Source: Opisthorchis felineus (lineage: Eukaryota > Platyhelminthes > Trematoda > Opisthorchiida > Opisthorchiidae). Taken from it: a stretch of 64,000 nt of DNA. The stretch is from contig SJOL01008757.1 of NCBI GenBank assembly GCA_004794785.1, positions 378,589 to 442,588 of the forward strand. Reading direction: 5' to 3'. This document shows, in pieces, positions 50,940 to 61,460 of this stretch; the stretch's first letter is position 1, and each line of letters starts with the position of its first letter. The position numbers and the translations under genes were made by a program. Below the pieces are notes generated by a model, which saw nothing but the letters and a program-made list of their open reading frames with translations, was not told where the DNA came from and made no database searches.

Positions 50940-52180
50940 GCCTTGTGGTGAACTATATGCACTTTATAAAGCCAGACCGCAGCATAGTTGACCAAGATGT
51001 TATCCGACGTTGCGATAATATACCTCTAGCACAGAGAACAACCTTACCCCCTGTTAACATTAATCTTGGCGTTAAAATGTGTTTAATCGCCACTTATGTC
51101 ACCTTTCAGAACGCACTCAATAGATTAACAGTGTCGCTATGAGTTCTCCGGTGTCACCCTTGATGTTTAATCTTTTTCGCACCACTTTGAAACCAGGGCT
51201 CTACGTGATTCCACCCATCCACCGAGAACCTGGCCGATATACGTTGATCATCTTTATGGTCATATCATCCACAAAACGGTACGATTTCCTGAACTGCTTG
51301 AACGAGAGTGTGACAGCATATAATTCGTGGTGGAAACTGAGGACAAGCAGAGGACTACTAGTTTCTTGGACTGCAAGCTGTCTGCTAACACTAGATATGG
51401 ATTCTCACTGGCAATTTACAGAAAACTCACATATTCAGACAGGTATTTGCATTGAGCCTTTGCATGCGCACTGCGTCGAACGCCCATTGTCGGATCGCTA
51501 TTGACCAGCGTTAAGAAACTGTGCTCGGATGAATCCATACGAGCAGGCGAACTGAAACTACTCAGTAAAATAATAGAGCAGAATAAATGTTCCATGAGGC
51601 TCGTTGCCCAACAAATGGAGAGAACGCAACCCGGAACGGTGGTCATCGTGCGAATACCCTATAGAAATGGTACCTCAACCCCCTTCAAAACATACCAATG
51701 GGTCACGATTTTAAAACGTTCTTTTGAACTGATAACACATTACGACACATCGTAAGGGCTAGGGGCTGTAACAACAAGAGGAAAAACAGCGTCTACAAAA
51801 TTCCCTTCGAGGAATGTCCGGCAAAACACGTAGGCCTGGCAGCCAGGAAACTCCATGAACGAATCACGAGCACAAACGACATTCGAGTTTTCCTTCGAAA
51901 AACCCAATGGAGTCTAAAACCTTGAATGCTATTCAGTCATGGCACTCCATGCACTTGGGTAAAGCCAACATATCAACTTCGATGGCAAACGGGATTCGAG
52001 TCACACGTAGAGAGGATGTGTGTTGAATTCCCAGAGATTAACAAACAACCAAGCTGCGTTAACCATGGTGAGAGCGCCAGGATCCCGTCTACCTGGCTTA
52101 GACTTACCGCACACCTTGGTAGGCATATCAGCCAGATGTCAAGCAGGGAGCCCAACACTGATGCATCACAGAGTTTCTGA
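50940..52180 (+). mobile_element. Penelope-like element relic (RT plus GIY-YIG)
   Basis: The order of motifs fits a Penelope-like element. MCLIATYVTFQNALNR (near 51080) matches the conserved Y-F-T-F region. MSSPVSPLMFNLF (51139) is the RT motif usually M-G-S-P-[LV]-S-P. FMVISSTKR and SFLDCKLSA-like blocks follow, and YRKLTYSDRY-like sequence lies near 51420. After a spacer, VYKIPFEECPAKHVG (near 51800), then ARKLHERI, is the GIY-YIG endonuclease core. AIQSWHSM near 51930 is the E-A-W helix. The catalytic YVDD is disrupted near 51240 by an insertion and an Asp-to-His change. Several frames are used, so it is dead. Confidence 0.78.
51780..51970 (+). pseudogene. GIY-YIG endonuclease remnant of the Penelope-like element
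   Basis: A frame through VYKIPFEECPAKHVGLAARK and LHERITSTND matches the family pattern V-Y-x-I-P-C-x-x-C-x-x-x-Y-V-G-x-T-x-R-x-L. The first zinc-like cysteine is Phe and the tyrosine is His. The E-A-W-type block follows as QSWHSM. In Penelope-like elements this domain cuts the target DNA. Here it is broken from the RT by stops. Confidence 0.7.
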
Positions 52181-52622
52181 AAGGAAAGATGTATAATTGA
52201 TTACAACTCGTGTACGTCTTCCGCACTGTCACCAAAAACACATAATTAAACAAAGTTGAAGTGGCTAATTCACCAAATGCCTGATAAATTCCGTTGTTCA
52301 CAATTCCTGATCGGTGTCCACGCCAAAGCTGGAGTCTTACTGTTATAAAGGTAAATTTACTACTTGCACGATCAGTCCCATTGGTGATAATCAGCGATCC
52401 GTGTGAACACCGCTGATAAAATCGCGGGACCCAGTGATCATACGAAATATTGGACGCAGTAAATTTTAAGATAGAGGGGGCGTACACTGGTCATTCGTAC
52501 GATCGGGTGGTATGGACTTGAGCCCTACAGTCCAAGGGCCACAAGCATCCACAAACGTGCACCCATGTATGCAGCCGTAGCGAAGATTTGGTGAGTGGGC
52601 GGCTACTTGGTGTCAAATCTGC

Positions 52623-52880
52623 TCAGTTAGGGCACCAAATCCCAACTTCACTCCACCTCTTCTCCCCGATACGGATAACATGTGGCTTAACAGAATCGAC
52701 AGCTCCGTCGTCCTCATCATAACTTTCAACAATCTTACACTCAACCGCAGTAGAAGTCTCACCAAATAGGGACTGCTTCCTGGGAGACCGATCAGCTAAC
52801 TTGCTTCTGTTTGTGAACCGACTCTTTTGTGATCCCCAGCATCCAGTTATATATAAAAGGCTTCTACATTTCAGACACAA
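52623..52880 (-). other. Unrecognised coding-like frame
   Basis: Eighty-five codons, basic at the start and acidic in the middle (IVESYDEDDGAVDSV), then HVIRIGEKRWSEVGIW. Composition looks coding. I know no family, and there is no convincing splice pair. It could be a piece of another mobile element between the Penelope-like relic and the ATT-tail repeats. Confidence 0.3.
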
Positions 52881-53105
52881 TATGTTGGAAACCGCTCGCT
52901 ATTTCAGGCTATTCTGAGGCTCTATTCCATGTCTGTCACATAGGTTTGGGCCTAATTTAACACACTTTAATGCCGGAGTATTGCAACCCATCTTCACTTC
53001 CACAATCAGGTCTACAATATCCGAATAGACGAGCTAATAAGACAGCCATACCTGATGCACACTAATAGTTTCTGCTGACGCTGATGATCTAGCTAGCAAA
53101 GTTTA

Positions 53106-54325
53106 CAATATAATAATTATAATATTTATTCCCAACTAGTGGGCGGCATAATGTCAGACATGATCACACTGTTACAGTCAGAATAGAATCACGACTAGCA
53201 AGAGCTGCGGGTGGTGGTGATTACGCAGAATAAAGAGTGTCATAAACAGTGGGCACTATCTGATGTGGACTTGGTCACGTATAAATCGGCATTGGCAGGA
53301 AAACACAGCTACTAGTTCTTTATCTTTCTTTTAGGGAATATATCAAGCTGAGACAAGATTACATCGCTAGGATTTGAAGGTGGCGGGCAAAAGCAAAACG
53401 AGGGGGGCAAAAGAGAGGCATATTGCCTGGCACATTATAAGAAAACTTCAACTTGCGAAAAATGAGGACCCAGGACAACGGGTCTGGTGAGGCAACAGAA
53501 TTGCCACGATCTGGCCGGTCTATTTGAACTAAAGCCTAAAACCACCGATGCGGTCATTGCGGCCTTTTGCTGCTTGGCTTATGGCGAGGGTCACAAAAAG
53601 CGTGAGTGGGGGTGATGAAGTAGATGAATCAGCAACACGGATAAATGGTGGCCGGAATCTCAGAGCCATGGCATGCAGTGAAAATGTAGGGACTGACTAG
53701 TATCGCTGTTGGAGTGGAGTCGGGCATGCAAGCTCCTTGGGGGGGAGTCGGTGCTAATGCACATGACAGAGCGCGAACTGCAAAGAAAATGACTGACTTT
53801 GTGAGGAGCACAGAGTAAAGGTCTCCGAAATGTTTAGATTCGAACAGAAGATACAGAAGATTAGAATGAACGCTTGCCGGAGCCGGCTGGGGCCAGGTGC
53901 AGAGGTTGTTCACAGTTGCAGGCAAGGGAACGGGTTGGTGAGAGGGCACCGTCAAATGTAGGAAGTGAATAGTTACGGGTATGTTATCAAGCTGGGTATG
54001 GCAGTGCCGTGCCATCACTGCACTGACATATTCGGTTTCTGGACGTCCCCGTGACGGACTTCACACTTTAGGTGATTGGACTGGGATGCGCAATTCTGTG
54101 AGCAGCGGGATTTTTTGGGTTGGCCAAGGGAATCCACAGAGATAGAACAAAGCCGATGTAAGGTCAAAGGCATTTTTCGGTCCGGATGGGTATCCCTTCG
54201 GGAGTAACGCACAGATCAGGTTGAGTGGATAACTGCCAATCGGGGCGTCCGAATCAGGTAATGTCGAAGGACGAAGCTTGGGAAGAAGAGGGAATGGGAT
54301 GCGACCAGTAAGGCCTGGTGAGTTT
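53106..54325 (-). repeat. ATT-tail repeat family, copy A
   Basis: Read on the minus strand, this 1.2 kb copy aligns with copy B almost to its end. Shared blocks include GTCCGT.ACGGGG, ATGGCACGG.AC.GCCATACCCAG, GCACCAG...GTGAGTCT, TTTTAGG.TTTAGTTCAA, GCCACCTTCAAATCCTA and GACTGTAAC...GATCATG. It ends AGTTGGGAATAAA followed by an AT-rich ATT-type tail at 53106-53125. A 130-codon frame (53629-54018) is only partly kept in other copies. The 3' tail and AATAAA suggest retroposition. Confidence 0.75.
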
Positions 54326-54667
54326 TAGGGGGCCTCAGAGAGGATAAAGTCCATAAATAGAGAAATAAACTGAGCGTTTACCACAATTAGGTTGGTGACA
54401 ACAAGTGATTAAATGAGACAGGGTAGGGGTAGATTTGTACTCGACAGCCTAGCGATCAAAGACTAAGCTTGCCAATATGTGCCATTATATTACAAGAGAC
54501 AGAACAAGTCGGTATAAGTACGCGGAGAGGTAGTATGGTAAGGAAAACCAAACACGAGGACTGACGGAAATGGAACTTACGAGGTGGTGGAGTAGATACT
54601 CTGGAGGTTATTACGTTAGTTAGAAAATTCCATAATTTAGGAGGGAAAGTTAATGTAATAGAAATGG

Positions 54668-55696
54668 TCACCAGCCCCCGAAGTACTGCTACCGCTTCAA
54701 TCCTTCCTCATTCCACCTCTACCCAAGCTTCAAACTTCGGCTGTAGTTGTCCAAATGTCCCGTATAGCCGTTATTGATTCAATCTGGCTGGTCTCCGGTC
54801 TACACTCACAAGGTCCTCCAACCGAATGGAAGTCAGCCGTGAGTCAGCATCGGCCTGAGTATATCTGTGTCAATCTCCTAGTCTAATACAGTTCCAACTG
54901 CCATAGAGATGCGCATCCCCTCTCCAATTGCGGCAACCTTGATGACCGTTACTGTGCTGCCCAGAAACCGAGGTATGTTAGTGCAATGATGACATGGCAC
55001 TGCCATAGCCAGTCTGATGGCACTCCCGCAACTATTTTCTTCAGAATCTCACCCATTCATACCTGTAATCGCAACTACAAACAAATTTTTCACCTGGCCC
55101 CAAGCGCCTCTGGGACGAGTTTGCTCTAACCCGCTGAACCTTTCGTTCGGATTCAACCAAACGGGTTTCCCGCCGCAATTTCGGTCTGACTCTTCCACAA
55201 GGTCACTTTCATTTACGGTGTTCGTTTGGTCCTGTGCTTTGGCACTATCTCCCCATCAAAACTACCCTTTGCACTTGACTTCCCCACAACAGTGATACCA
55301 GTGAGTCTATTTAGTTTTAATTTAAACCATATTTTTTGAGACAAAACTTGCCATTTGTCTCCGCTTCGAGTTCTTCCATCTCCATCTCCAGTTTTGCTTT
55401 TTGTGACCTTGGCCATTTACTCAACCGCCTAAGGTCACTCATGGCCAGCAATAGTTTTCAGTTTTCGTTCGTGTCAGCCGGCTTCATCTTTGAACTAGTC
55501 GTACCTCATGCCCATTGTCCTCGTTCTTTTGGTTCCCACAACTGCGGTGACTTTTACCGTAATAAGTAGGCCTCGCTGGTTGTACCCTCCTCCACACTGT
55601 GTTGTTATCTGCCGCGTTCAGGTTGTAGCGAGCCGATCATGTCTCAATCGGCATGTTCCCTACAAGTTAGAAAATAAACTTATTACTGTCAATAAG
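54668..55696 (+). repeat. ATT-tail repeat family, copy C
   Basis: This plus-strand copy starts near CACCAGCC (54670), in register with the 5' end of copy A. It ends ACAAGTTAGAAAATAAACTTATTACTG. It lacks part of the internal 3' region present in copies A and B. Copies A and C lie head to head about 340 bp apart. Open frames at 55017-55295 and 55336-55569 are not conserved with the other copies. Confidence 0.7.
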
Positions 55697-56134
55697 TGAT
55701 GTATGGCGAAAAACCTTTAGGCGCTAGCCTCGTATGCTGGTAGTGGAGGGATAGTAATCTCATTGTATATGTATTATTCACTTTTTTGTATGCATCCACT
55801 AGTGGGAGAAGTGGGTAGGTGTTTGTGTTTTGTTTGTTTGACCAAGTGGGCTTTAGTGCGGTGCGACCACAAATATGACGGAGGCGGCTACAGCTTTGCA
55901 CGTCGGTAGACGCTATCCAGTGTGTTTTTTCAAAGAATTTTTTCGGAAGACGAAAGGTGAGTTTTTACCATCTGTTGTTTATGGCTTTGCCAGATAAGTG
56001 ACACAACCATAGCGAGTCCACCACCATCAGCAACAAACAGAAAACAATGGTGCACCTTAATGTATTTCCTGAATTAAAGGCCGGACTCAGAACCACCGGC
56101 GACGGGTGATTCACCCGTGCTACTGGAGGAATGG

Positions 56135-57106
56135 CGGGTATACGAGAGCACCATGTGACGTCCGTTACGGGGCTGTCCGAAAACCGAAGTATGTCAGGCC
56201 AATGATGGCACGGTACCGCCATACCCAGTTTGATAGCACACCCGCAACTATTCCCTTCCAATTCTCGACTGTACCCTCCCGCCCACTCGTTCTATTAACT
56301 GCAAATACGAATAAGCTCCTCACCTGGCCCCAGCTGCCTGCATGATCTGTTCATTGCAAACTGCTGAACCTGTCGTTCGAATTTAACCATTTCGGTGGAT
56401 TTTCAGTCTGTGCTCTCAACAAAAATAACTAATTTTCTATACAGCTCGCGTTCTGGCTCGTGTGTTGGCTCCATCTCACTCTTCCAAGGAACTATTATGC
56501 CCGGCTCCACAACATCGACACCAGTGAGTCTCTACAGTTTCACTGTACACCATGTTTCTGAGATTCCTGTTACCATCTATATGCTTTGCTAATTCTTCCA
56601 CTTAATCATCCCTACTTACGCTTTTTGTGATCCTGGCCATGAGTCAAACAGTCCAAGGCCAGGAGGCCTCAGCGCTGGTTTTAGGTTTTAGTTCAACTTG
56701 ACCGGCTGGATGACGCCAACTCTGCTGCTTCACCAGATCTGATGTTCTGGTTCCTTGTTCTCAACCATTTACAATATTCTTGTCATGTGCCAAACAGGAA
56801 GCCTCTAGTTTTGCCCTCCCTCGCTTTGTTTTTGCCAGCCACCTTCAAATCCTACCGACCTGATCTTGCTCGATGTTCTCTCCAAAAAAACCATAGTAAC
56901 TGTGCCTCCCTTCCCGTGCCGGTTTAGTGATGACCACGTCTACATCGGATAACGCCACCCGCCTATGACGCTGTCCCTTTTCCCAAAACCCCCGTACCCA
57001 CAATCCCCGCCAGTCATGCCTTTATTCGGACTGTAACCTGATGATCATGACTGACGGCATGCCACCCACAAGTTGGGAATAAACAACATTATTATTATTA
57101 TTATTA
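56135..57106 (+). repeat. ATT-tail repeat family, copy B
   Basis: The plus-strand copy begins within GTGACGTCCGTTACGGGGCTG, so it is 5'-truncated relative to copy A. It runs to CACAAGTTGGGAATAAACAACATT(ATT)n at about 57067-57106. Spacing from the first shared block to the tail is about 0.92 kb, as in copy A. Confidence 0.75.
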
Positions 57107-58074
57107 ACGATGCAGCAGTGCGACCCTCCGTGTGGGACGCACCAGACTACCGTACGAGGTTTTCATTCCTCGTGCATGATCTCAAGGAGAAAAACCACCA
57201 AGCGGTTATAAATGCGGCTTGTACATTAGTGTAGTACTGCAGCTGCCAGCTATTTTTTCCGGTCGGGAGAATCCGGTCCAGTAAGACAGCCCAGTCAGTT
57301 CGGAGAAGCAAACAGCAAGCAGAGGCTGGTAGGGGCAGGTCGCGGGGGAGGAAAGTGACATGGCAGCTACCAATGGGACAGCGAGAATGGAATGGCGATA
57401 TTCAGAGCGAGTGCACTATGGCTGAACGGCGACTGAGCGTTGGTGTGAGCTACCGTGTCAGGCAGAAGCGTACCGCAATGTGGCATGTGAGTGTTTAGTG
57501 TGCTGTGGAGCCCGTTACCAAGTGGACTACATACGTTGGCGTATAATATGCTCTAGTATTGAAAAATACGCTGACTTTATTTTGGTTTGTGTCAGTTAGA
57601 GCTAGATCAACCACAGCGCCAGTCACTAGACATCTGATGGAGTGATCCAGGGTAGGGATTTGACAAGAACGAGGTAAGTTGTCTGGGAAAAACAACTATT
57701 ACAGTAACACAACACATTCAGCTCAATCAGGCATTTAACAGACTACACTTGCTTGATACAAGTCAAGTGGGTGGCAGGATATAATAAAGGGATGTTTTAC
57801 TAGCCTAACAACCAGATCGTCGCTAAACTCAAATGTGCATTACCCAGGAAAAGTACCTTTCAACCCACATCGAAGTAACATATACCGCCAAAATGCCACT
57901 AATCCCGGTTTCGTCCTCTAAGTGGTCGATAAACCCTGACCCCCAAGACTCCAGCCCGTCAATGCGCCTTGCCTGCCCATCTACATATATCATAAACAAC
58001 TGGAAATTTCCGTCAATACCCAGCCTTAGCGTCCTCATGGACAGCAAGACATCAGTGCTAAACGCTGACACAAC
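57107..58074. other. GC-rich unclassified stretch, probably repeat-derived
   Basis: GC content is higher than in the first 46 kb. A 249-bp frame on the minus strand (57829-58077) overlaps the 3' end of the RTE-like relic and runs beyond it. About 24 bp around 57880 (GGATTAGTGGCATTTTGGCGGTAT on minus) resembles minus-strand sequence near 17480. No LTR or coding domain could be named. Confidence 0.35.
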
Positions 58075-58900
58075 CATGATTTATTTGAAAGCCTTTTTGT
58101 GCGGAAAAGAATAAAGGTGGACAAGGAAGGGACTTAGTGCTAGCTCACTACAATCATTCCAAGATGCATACACCTCCAGACACTCATTCAGGTAACCAGG
58201 ATAGAAACTGAAAACACGAACGCCATTGACATCGGTTAGCAGCCGTATCTTGCAGCGTCTTCAACCAGGCGCAGTGAGGATCATGCGGTCCCCATCCTGG
58301 AAGGCGGGTAGCGCCGACAGCATCCAAACGTTTCGCAATCTCTTCCACATTCCTCTGCCAGATCAAGCATTAGCCACTCATCCGCTTCCTTCACTATGAA
58401 CTGGGCACAGAAGACAGCACTCTCTTAGGCAATCGATGGTTCGGCATACGCAATACATGACCTAACCCGCGTAAATTTGGTCAGTTCATTCAAAAATACC
58501 TGCGCTCTCTCCTCGTATTAGAAGACGATAACATTTTCCAGATCGACAAGGTTTTCGTCACAGGCTATTTAAACAACTGGGTTTTCGAGACCGTTAAGCG
58601 TGTTCCTCACTATCTCATCGGTCATGAAACTAAACAGGAATGGTGAAAGTGGGCAGCCCTTACGGATACCACTTTGTGTACCGAAGCTTTTGGAGAGCCC
58701 TCCATAAACTCTCACACGTTCGGAAGTCTGAGAATACGAGGGACTTAATATGTTTACAACCTTTAGGGGCATTCTCTGCTGGGAAACCGTGTCAAGGAAA
58801 ACAGACAGGTTAACCGAGCCGAATGCGCCTCGGAAATCCAGGGATAATAAAATCCTAATTTGTTTCTACTAATGGCGTTGTCGTAGCACCTGACGAAGTG
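58075..58900 (-). pseudogene. RTE-like non-LTR retrotransposon relic (copy 2)
   Basis: Minus-strand blocks in order are: ILLSLDFRGAFGSVNLSVFL near 58840, YSQTSERVRVYGGLSKSF near 58720, SGIRKGCPLSPFLFSF near 58650, DEIVRNTLNGLENPVV, and CDENLVDLENVIVF near 58540. After a gap come RLDAVGATRLPGWGPHDPH near 58300, then ANRCQWRSC and FLSWLPE. The YADD motif has been deleted (LVDLE joins NVIVF). Most of the region between YADD and the C-terminal block is also missing. The 3' UTR shares TTTCAAATAAATCATGG with copy 1. The endonuclease is absent or unrecognisable. Confidence 0.87.
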
Positions 58901-59204
58901 TGCTAGCCCTAAACATCCACCAAATCTTTTCGTACTATATCCGCCCGTTCCGCACCCGCCTTCTTTGACGATGCGAAAGACTGTAGGGTTAAAAACGCCC
59001 ACTTTGACTGCATGCCCTCCCCCCAAAGACATTCCAATCCTATGTTGAACCTCTAATTCCGCCTTCTTCAATGGAAGAAACATAAAACTAAAATGGAAGA
59101 AACTTTGGTCGGACGCCTGTGACGCTGGCCTGAGCTGGTCTAGGTTGTTGCATATATCCCGGGCAAACGTCCTATGAGAGCAGAGCAAAAAATGTTAACA
59201 GAAA

Positions 59205-59525
59205 CCCGTTAAATGCACGCGGTATGACGCCTCAGAGGCAACTCATTTTTCAAAGCTTCCATGCTTTCTTCTAGTCTGTAACTGCTCCATTCTGAGGTCA
59301 CCTCATCTTGCAAATGCGCAACAACACCACACGTCCCTCCTTTATCTCTGACATCTTTTGCCTGCACTCTCCGGGCTATATTAGTTGCGCACAATTTGGC
59401 TAATGTACGTCCCTCATAATCAAATATTCTCACGCATGTCTGCGTCAACCGCATACCTACTATCTCCACCTGAATATCGATTACCGATTGCGAAATCGGG
59501 CAGTGTCGCCTCACTGCAGTAGTTA
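59205..59525 (-). CDS. Unrecognised coding-like exon or mobile-element ORF
   Basis: The frame is open for over 100 codons and starts before the first listed residue. A TTCTAAC-TACTGCAG acceptor-like signal lies at about 59520. The protein includes IDIQVEIVGMRL, VRIFDYEGRTLAKL, VAHLQDEVTSEWSSY and LEESMEALKNELPL, ending in TAA. Its balanced, charged composition looks coding, unlike neighbouring chance frames. I do not recognise a family. It sits between the RTE-like relic and ATT-tail copy E, so it could belong to an element. Confidence 0.4.
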
Positions 59526-59579
59526 GAAATTGTGACCACCTTTGACTGCCTGCTATTTCGGACCGCAGGCTACCTCATA

Positions 59580-59965
59580 CCAGCCATCCAGCGGACAGTT
59601 CGACATTTTCTCCTACTTTGGGTCCCCAATCTAGACACGTCCATCTTTTGGCCTCGTTTGAACGACAGCAATGAACAACCGTACGCTATTACTGGATCCA
59701 AGAATATCCTTGATCCATGCTGGTCTTAGTTTTTTACGATTCCTTGGCCAATCCTAACTTTATTGACAACCCCAACTGACACCCCTCAGATGTTCACGTG
59801 CGGGGCTGTCCATTAACCCTAGTACGAAGTCGCGATGACGGTGCCGCGACTGCCATACCCAGTCTAATGGCTTGCCCGTAGTTAATCATGTCTTCGATTT
59901 TTCCAGACAGAGCGTGTTACACGGGTCCACAAGACCGTCCCAATCCACTGAATTTGTGCTAGGAC
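59580..59965 (+). repeat. ATT-tail repeat family, copy E (partial)
   Basis: It aligns with the 5' portion of copy A (ATTCC.TTGGCCAA, GTGCGGGGCTGTCC, GATG..G.TGCCGCGACTGCCATACCCAGTCTAATGG), then diverges. No ATT tail was found. This is the most decayed copy and is truncated at its 3' side. Confidence 0.55.
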
Positions 59966-60782
59966 TCAAAGCATTGGTCACCCTATTGTGCTTTCTGCTA
60001 GCTGTACCCTAAACCCACTAATTCCTCCAATGGCACTATCAAGGGGTCAGTACACCGGTGAAGATAAAACCGCACCGCGTACCCGATATAGCGTGCGCTG
60101 ATCATCATGAAAAACAACAAAATGTTACTGGCTGTGACGAACTCCTTGACTTTGTCTGGTGGGACGCCTGCCGCGACCATAGAAAACTTTCTCCTATACA
60201 CTTCGCGAATGGTCGCTCTATTATGAGTTTGCGCGTACATATAGGGCTTAATTAATGTTTGTGTACTTTTAATCCAATACAGAAGAAAACACGTGAAGAA
60301 ACCAGCTTTTCAGCAAAATTTATCACCGTCTTCACGGAAACAATGCGGAACCATTGGCAGCAAATAAAATATAAGTTTGGCACCCATAGTGGACCTTAGT
60401 ACCGTAGCATCATAACGAACCATAAAACGTTTAAACAACTTCCAACAAAATTGCGGCCGCATGTGGAGACTTCAAGGGTTCAAACAAATACCATCACATG
60501 CTGAAACTTCATGTTAAAAATTTCTTTTTTCAAACCATGGTTTCAGAAAATTTTCGGGTGTGCTTCTTAGAATCGGAGGCATAAGTAGAAATGAAGAAAT
60601 GGAGAACTTCAAAGTGGAGACAAAAGGCAAGATTCGTCTCAAGAATATGGTTCGCAGTGAAACTGGATAGACTCACTGGTGTCACTGCCTGGGGGAAGTC
60701 GGTTGTAAAAGGTAGTTGCGAGGACGAGGTGGTGCTAATGCATAGGACCAAACGGGCATCGTAAGCAGAATCGTCGATTATG

Positions 60783-60984
60783 GGGGAGTAATGCAATCGT
60801 AATCGTTCAGCTGCAAGAACCTTTCGGTCCCTAGCTGCCATGCTACCCGAAGGAAGAGCGCGGGCTGGGATACTGACAGGTTGCCCAAGCCTAGACAAGG
60901 GAAGTCGAGAGGCGGAGGTCGGGTTTGAACCACGGGCCTTCCGGTCAGTAAATCCGCACCCTAACCACTGAGCCATCTCACCCC
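60783..60984 (-). repeat. tRNA-derived SINE, copy S2
   Basis: From 60984 on the minus strand it reads GGGGTGAGATGGCTCAGTGG with a perfect A box (TGGCTCAGTGG). GGTTCAAACCC is the B box with one change. The body matches S1 closely, followed by a longer tail, GCAGCTGAACGATTACGATTGC. It lies directly behind S1 in the same orientation. CATAAT follows its 3' end, matching the copy before S1. Confidence 0.85.
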
Positions 60985-61002
60985 AAACATATACATCATT
61001 CA

Positions 61003-61178
61003 TCTGTATCACCCTTTCGGTGCCTAGCTGCCACACCACCCGAAGGAAGCATGGGGGCTGGAATACTGCCAGGTTGCCCAAGCCTAGACAGGGGCAGCCG
61101 AGAGGCAGAGATCGGGTTCGAACCACGGACCTTCCAATCAGTAAATTCGCGCTCTAACCACTGGAGCCATCTCGCCCC
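61003..61178 (-). repeat. tRNA-derived SINE, copy S1
   Basis: Starting at 61178 on the minus strand it reads GGGGCGAGATGGCTCCAGTGG (A-box region) and, about 45 bp on, GGTTCGAACCC (perfect B box), so the head is tRNA-like. The body reads GTCTAGGCTTGGGCAACCTG and ends in GCAGCTAGGCACCGAAAGGGTG. Such SINEs are transcribed by RNA polymerase III and mobilised by a partner LINE. A 6-bp CATAAT target-site copy abuts its 5' end. Its translations resemble spurious proteins common in opisthorchiid annotations, from memory. Confidence 0.85.
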
Positions 61179-61460
61179 ATTATGTGGAAGGGGCATACTG
61201 AAATCGCAAAACCGGGACGGTTAGGTCCAAACGAGGGGTACATTTGGTTAGATCGAACACGTCGATGCGGTAAACAGTTTGCCCATACATACGAGCAAGT
61301 GAACGAGTGGGCGATAGTGCACAGTCAAGAGTACAAAGGGAGTAGTTGCAAAGGTGCCGTCAGGCTGGGTATGGAAGTGCCGTTCCATTATTGCACTGGT
61401 ATAATTCGGTTCCTGGACAGCCTCGTAACGGACGTTCACGATAACCGACAACCTTCAGGT

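Larger units (their letters stand above)
60590..61460 (-). repeat. ATT-tail repeat family, copy D, split by SINEs
   Basis: Minus-strand sequence from 61460 to about 61180 matches the 5' half of copy C, including CTCTAACC...CGTTTGGA...CCCGGTTTTGCGATTTC. After the SINE pair the match resumes at CGTTTGGTCCTATGCATTAGCACC and runs through CAGTGACACCAGTGAGTCTATCCAG to about 60590. No ATT tail follows, so the 3' part is lost. The left and right halves fit together at the SINE target-site duplication. Confidence 0.72.

Noticed and set aside
53629..54018. A 130-codon minus-strand ORF that could be the protein of the ATT-tail repeat.
   Set aside because: The equivalent region in copies B, C and D is broken by stops and shifts, and the matches do not favour silent changes, so coding is not supported.
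60530..61126. A 198-codon minus-strand ORF with a repetitive, protein-like sequence.
   Set aside because: It is a translation through the two SINEs and the flanking ATT-tail repeat, not a gene.
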